Below, in pieces: positions 41,291-43,338 of a DNA stretch of 43,338 bases. The stretch is taken from positions 1 through 43,338 of the forward strand of contig JAGCJE010000006.1 of NCBI GenBank assembly GCA_017648225.1, given 5' to 3'. Positions within the stretch are counted from its first letter, which is position 1, and each line of letters opens with the position of its first letter. The notes under the pieces were generated by a model. The model saw only the letters and a list, made by a program, of their open reading frames with translations. It was not told the DNA's origin and made no database searches. A program made the position numbers and the translations under genes. The stretch comes from Kiritimatiellia bacterium. Its GTDB lineage: Bacteria > Verrucomicrobiota > Kiritimatiellia > RFP12 > UBA1067.

Positions 41291-42101
41291 CGCGCCACCT
41301 CCTATGGGCCCATAAATATTGTTCGGGATATTTGCGAATAACCGCACCCAACCGATCATTCAAAATTTGAGTCGAGGCATCTCTGTCGGCATCCTTGCCG
41401 AAACTGACGGGAGGACCGCCAACCAACTTGTAGCGGTACGGACCAACACGCACAAACGAGCCTACGACAATTCTACGGCCGCTTCGCATCGCAAGTCGCG
41501 TAGCGCTCGTGAACGTACGCGCAGGACGACCTAAGAACTGAAGCTTCGCACCTCCAGCCGTATGCTGATCCATGAGAATCGTCATTGCAGCGGCGGTATC
41601 AGCCCATTGACGCAGCACATCGGGACTGAAACCGTTTTTCTTGTCGATAATCGTAACTGGACCTCTAAAGTGATGCTTCTTCATCCAGCGTGCAACAAAC
41701 TTGTTGTTCATAACACGCGCGACGGCGATCATCGGACGGGCAAAAGAGAGAATATTTGTCGCCGCTTCCCAAACACCATGATGAGCGCTTACGAGGAGTA
41801 TCGGCTCGTCGGGAGTGTCGAGAAGAAGCTTGACCGTCTCGGGATCGGCCTCGTCGAACTCAAGATGCTCGCGCCAGTTCGAAGCGTTAACGACGTTGGG
41901 AACGCAGAGCGCCTCGCAGATGTGACCGGCGAGATGACACCATGACTTTTTAGCGATTTTTTTAGCCTCCTTGTCGTCGGAGGTGATGCCGCACTTCATG
42001 ATGTTCATCACGGAAAGACGCCGCCGTTTACGGAAAAACGGCCACAGGAGCGCGGCGAAACCGGCTCCGAAACCGTAGGCGTGTTTCTGGATGAACGTCA
42101 T
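41283..42101 (-). CDS. LpxL/HtrB-like lipid A acyltransferase
   Basis: The protein has 272 residues. It is in the lysophospholipid acyltransferase family of late lipid A acyltransferases (lauroyl/myristoyl). The HX4E-type motif HHGVWE supplies catalytic His and Glu; DQHTAGGAKLQFLGRPA and the C-terminal YPEQYLWAHRRWRDD are also typical. A short N-terminal hydrophobic stretch could anchor it to the inner membrane. The ATG at 42101 is used because the upstream ATG (42173) lies inside hisD. It starts four bases after the hisD stop. Confidence 0.88.
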   Translation of the reverse strand: MTFIQKHAYGFGAGFAALLWPFFRKRRRLSVMNIMKCGITSDDKEAKKIAKKSWCHLAGHICEALCVPNVVNASNWREHLEFDEADPETVKLLLDTPDEPILLVSAHHGVWEAATNILSFARPMIAVARVMNNKFVARWMKKHHFRGPVTIIDKKNGFSPDVLRQWADTAAAMTILMDQHTAGGAKLQFLGRPARTFTSATRLAMRSGRRIVVGSFVRVGPYRYKLVGGPPVSFGKDADRDASTQILNDRLGAVIRKYPEQYLWAHRRWRDD

Positions 42102-42105
42102 ATCG

Positions 42106-43338
42106 CTATTCAAAACGGATGGTCGCGGCTCTGCCGTGGGCGTCAAGCCCCTCGACCGAGGCGAACGCCTCAATCGTCGACTTCGTTTCTTTCAGATCCT
42201 CCCTGGTGAACGCTACAAAACTGTGACGGCGTCTGAAATCGTCGGGCGTAAGACCGTTGAACATGTCGGCGGCGCCGCCCGTAGGAAGAACGTGGCTCGG
42301 GCCCGCGACGAAATCTCCGGCGGACTCGGGAGTCCAGGGGCCCGCGAACACCGCGCCTGCAGAACGGACGCCCTTCATGACCTTAAGAGCGTCCTTCGTC
42401 ATTATCTCGAAATGTTCGGGAGCGAAACGGTTGACGACTTCAAGACCCTCTTTAACGTTTTTCGCCACGACGATCAGAATTCCGTCGCGGTCGATAACGC
42501 GCTTTATCAGATCTTTACGCGAAAGCGTCTCGGTCTGGGCGAGGACCTGCGCTTTTATTTCGCGGGCGAATTTTTCGCTCGTACAGACGCAAAGCGACTT
42601 CTCCCAGCCGCTTCCGTGTTCGGCCTGACTCAAAAGATCCGCGGCGATCCACGCCGCGTTTACGGAGCCGTCTGTCAAAACGGCGATTTCACTCGGGCCC
42701 GCGACCTGATCGATGGCCACATAACCGTAAACCTGACGCTTGGCGGCGGTAACGTACGCGTTGCCGGGACCCGCGATCTTCTGGACCTTCTTGCAGGACT
42801 TCGTTCCGAACGCCATCATTCCGATCGCCTGAATGCCGCCGACGCGGTAAATCTCGGTCGCGCCCGCGAGCTTAAGAGCGTAAAGAAGAACGGGATTCAC
42901 CTCGCCCGTCTTGCCGGCGGGAGTGCACGCGACGATCTCCTTTACGCCGGCCGCCTTCGCGAGGGTTACGGTCATGATGGAAGTTGAGGCCAAAGGCGCC
43001 GTACCGCCGGGGACGTAGACGCCGACACGGTCCATGGGCGAGAAGAATTCGCCCGTCGTTCCGCCGCGCGGGGTTTTCATCGACCAGGGCTCCCGCAGCG
43101 ACGCCTTGGAAAATTTCATAACCCGTTTATGGGCATCCTTGACGGCTTTTACGATCGAAGGAGAGATGCTTTTCTCCAACGACTCGAGGTCGACGTCCAC
43201 TTTGAGATTCTTGCCCTTGTAACCCTCGAACTTCGCGACATACTTGAGAACGGCCTTCTCTCCGTTCTTGCGGATATCGGCAAGAACGGCGAAGGCTGCC
43301 GTTTCGGCCTCTTCGGGGAACGCAGGGCGTGCGTTGAA
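42106..43338 (-). CDS. hisD: Histidinol dehydrogenase, N-terminus outside window
   Basis: 410 residues are present and the frame is open to the right edge; about 20 N-terminal residues are missing compared with a typical 430-residue HisD. A GTG at 43200 is internal, not the start. The enzyme oxidises L-histidinol to histidine in two NAD-dependent steps with a zinc. Conserved segments are VYVPGGTAPLASTS, AGPGNAYVTAAKRQVYG, DQVAGPSEIAVLTDG, LLSQAEHG, NRFAPEHFEIM and GPSHVLPTGGAA, which carry the catalytic Glu/His and metal ligands. The neighbour downstream is an LpxL-like gene; no other his gene is in view. Confidence 0.95.
   Translation of the reverse strand, partial: FNARPAFPEEAETAAFAVLADIRKNGEKAVLKYVAKFEGYKGKNLKVDVDLESLEKSISPSIVKAVKDAHKRVMKFSKASLREPWSMKTPRGGTTGEFFSPMDRVGVYVPGGTAPLASTSIMTVTLAKAAGVKEIVACTPAGKTGEVNPVLLYALKLAGATEIYRVGGIQAIGMMAFGTKSCKKVQKIAGPGNAYVTAAKRQVYGYVAIDQVAGPSEIAVLTDGSVNAAWIAADLLSQAEHGSGWEKSLCVCTSEKFAREIKAQVLAQTETLSRKDLIKRVIDRDGILIVVAKNVKEGLEVVNRFAPEHFEIMTKDALKVMKGVRSAGAVFAGPWTPESAGDFVAGPSHVLPTGGAADMFNGLTPDDFRRRHSFVAFTREDLKETKSTIEAFASVEGLDAHGRAATIRFE

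Noticed and set aside
42091..42987. 298-codon plus-strand frame
   Set aside because: It is antisense to hisD, which has all its conserved segments.

Overview
This window looks like a chromosomal piece of a diderm, LPS-bearing, probably anaerobic gut-type bacterium. The evidence for a diderm is lpxA, an LpxL-like acyltransferase, an LptF/LptG permease, lipoproteins and an RND efflux pump. Secreted carbohydrate-active enzymes, including a GH109-type protein, a GalM lipoprotein and a parallel beta-helix protein, together with Tat/lipoprotein leaders, suggest the PVC group (Kiritimatiellota/Verrucomicrobiota-like). That placement is inference from gene content only. No rRNA, tRNA, insertion sequence, phage gene or CRISPR array was seen.

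All 36 genes I can support lie on the minus strand, so transcription runs from high to low coordinates. Coding density is very high, with many 4-bp ATGA overlaps and only one gap over 300 bp (14296-14639). In transcription order: hisD (cut by the right edge), an LpxL-like acyltransferase, a membrane GT2, a TRIC-type channel, tyrS, LptF/G and lpxA (43338-36103). Next come a secreted alpha/alpha-toroid protein and a secreted GH-A-type glycosidase, then small housekeeping genes: an RsuA/RluB-type pseudouridine synthase, DUF167, a C_GCAxxG_C_C protein and a TsaC/YrdC protein (36043-30717). Then acyltransferase-3, the GH109-type enzyme and galM (30701-26712).

The centre holds a three-domain shikimate-pathway fusion (shikimate kinase, EPSP synthase, shikimate dehydrogenase; 26699-24606). 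It is followed by rplM-rpsI with a structured leader and a terminator, a DEAD-box RNA helicase and a GT2. A four-gene hydrogenase-4/complex-I-like membrane arm follows (hyfB, hyfC, hyfE, hyfF) with no catalytic hydrogenase subunits in the window, and then a Tat-lipoprotein metallophosphoesterase.

After the gap comes a tightly coupled run: RND adaptor, RND pump, two GYF_2-domain proteins with long Val/Glu/Lys repeats, a TPR protein of unknown function and dus (14295-5136). The left end carries a secreted beta-helix protein, an alkaline phosphatase, a YibE/F membrane protein and a truncated lipoprotein.

The most notable items are the AroK-AroA-AroE fusion covering three consecutive pathway steps, the catalytically orphaned Hyf membrane arm, the paired GYF_2/VEK-repeat proteins coupled to an efflux pump, a recurring extended -10 promoter (TGN-TATAAT or TGN-TAAAAT) that at tyrS and the RND adaptor sits where it would give leaderless mRNAs, and a TyrRS whose HIGH motif reads QAGN.
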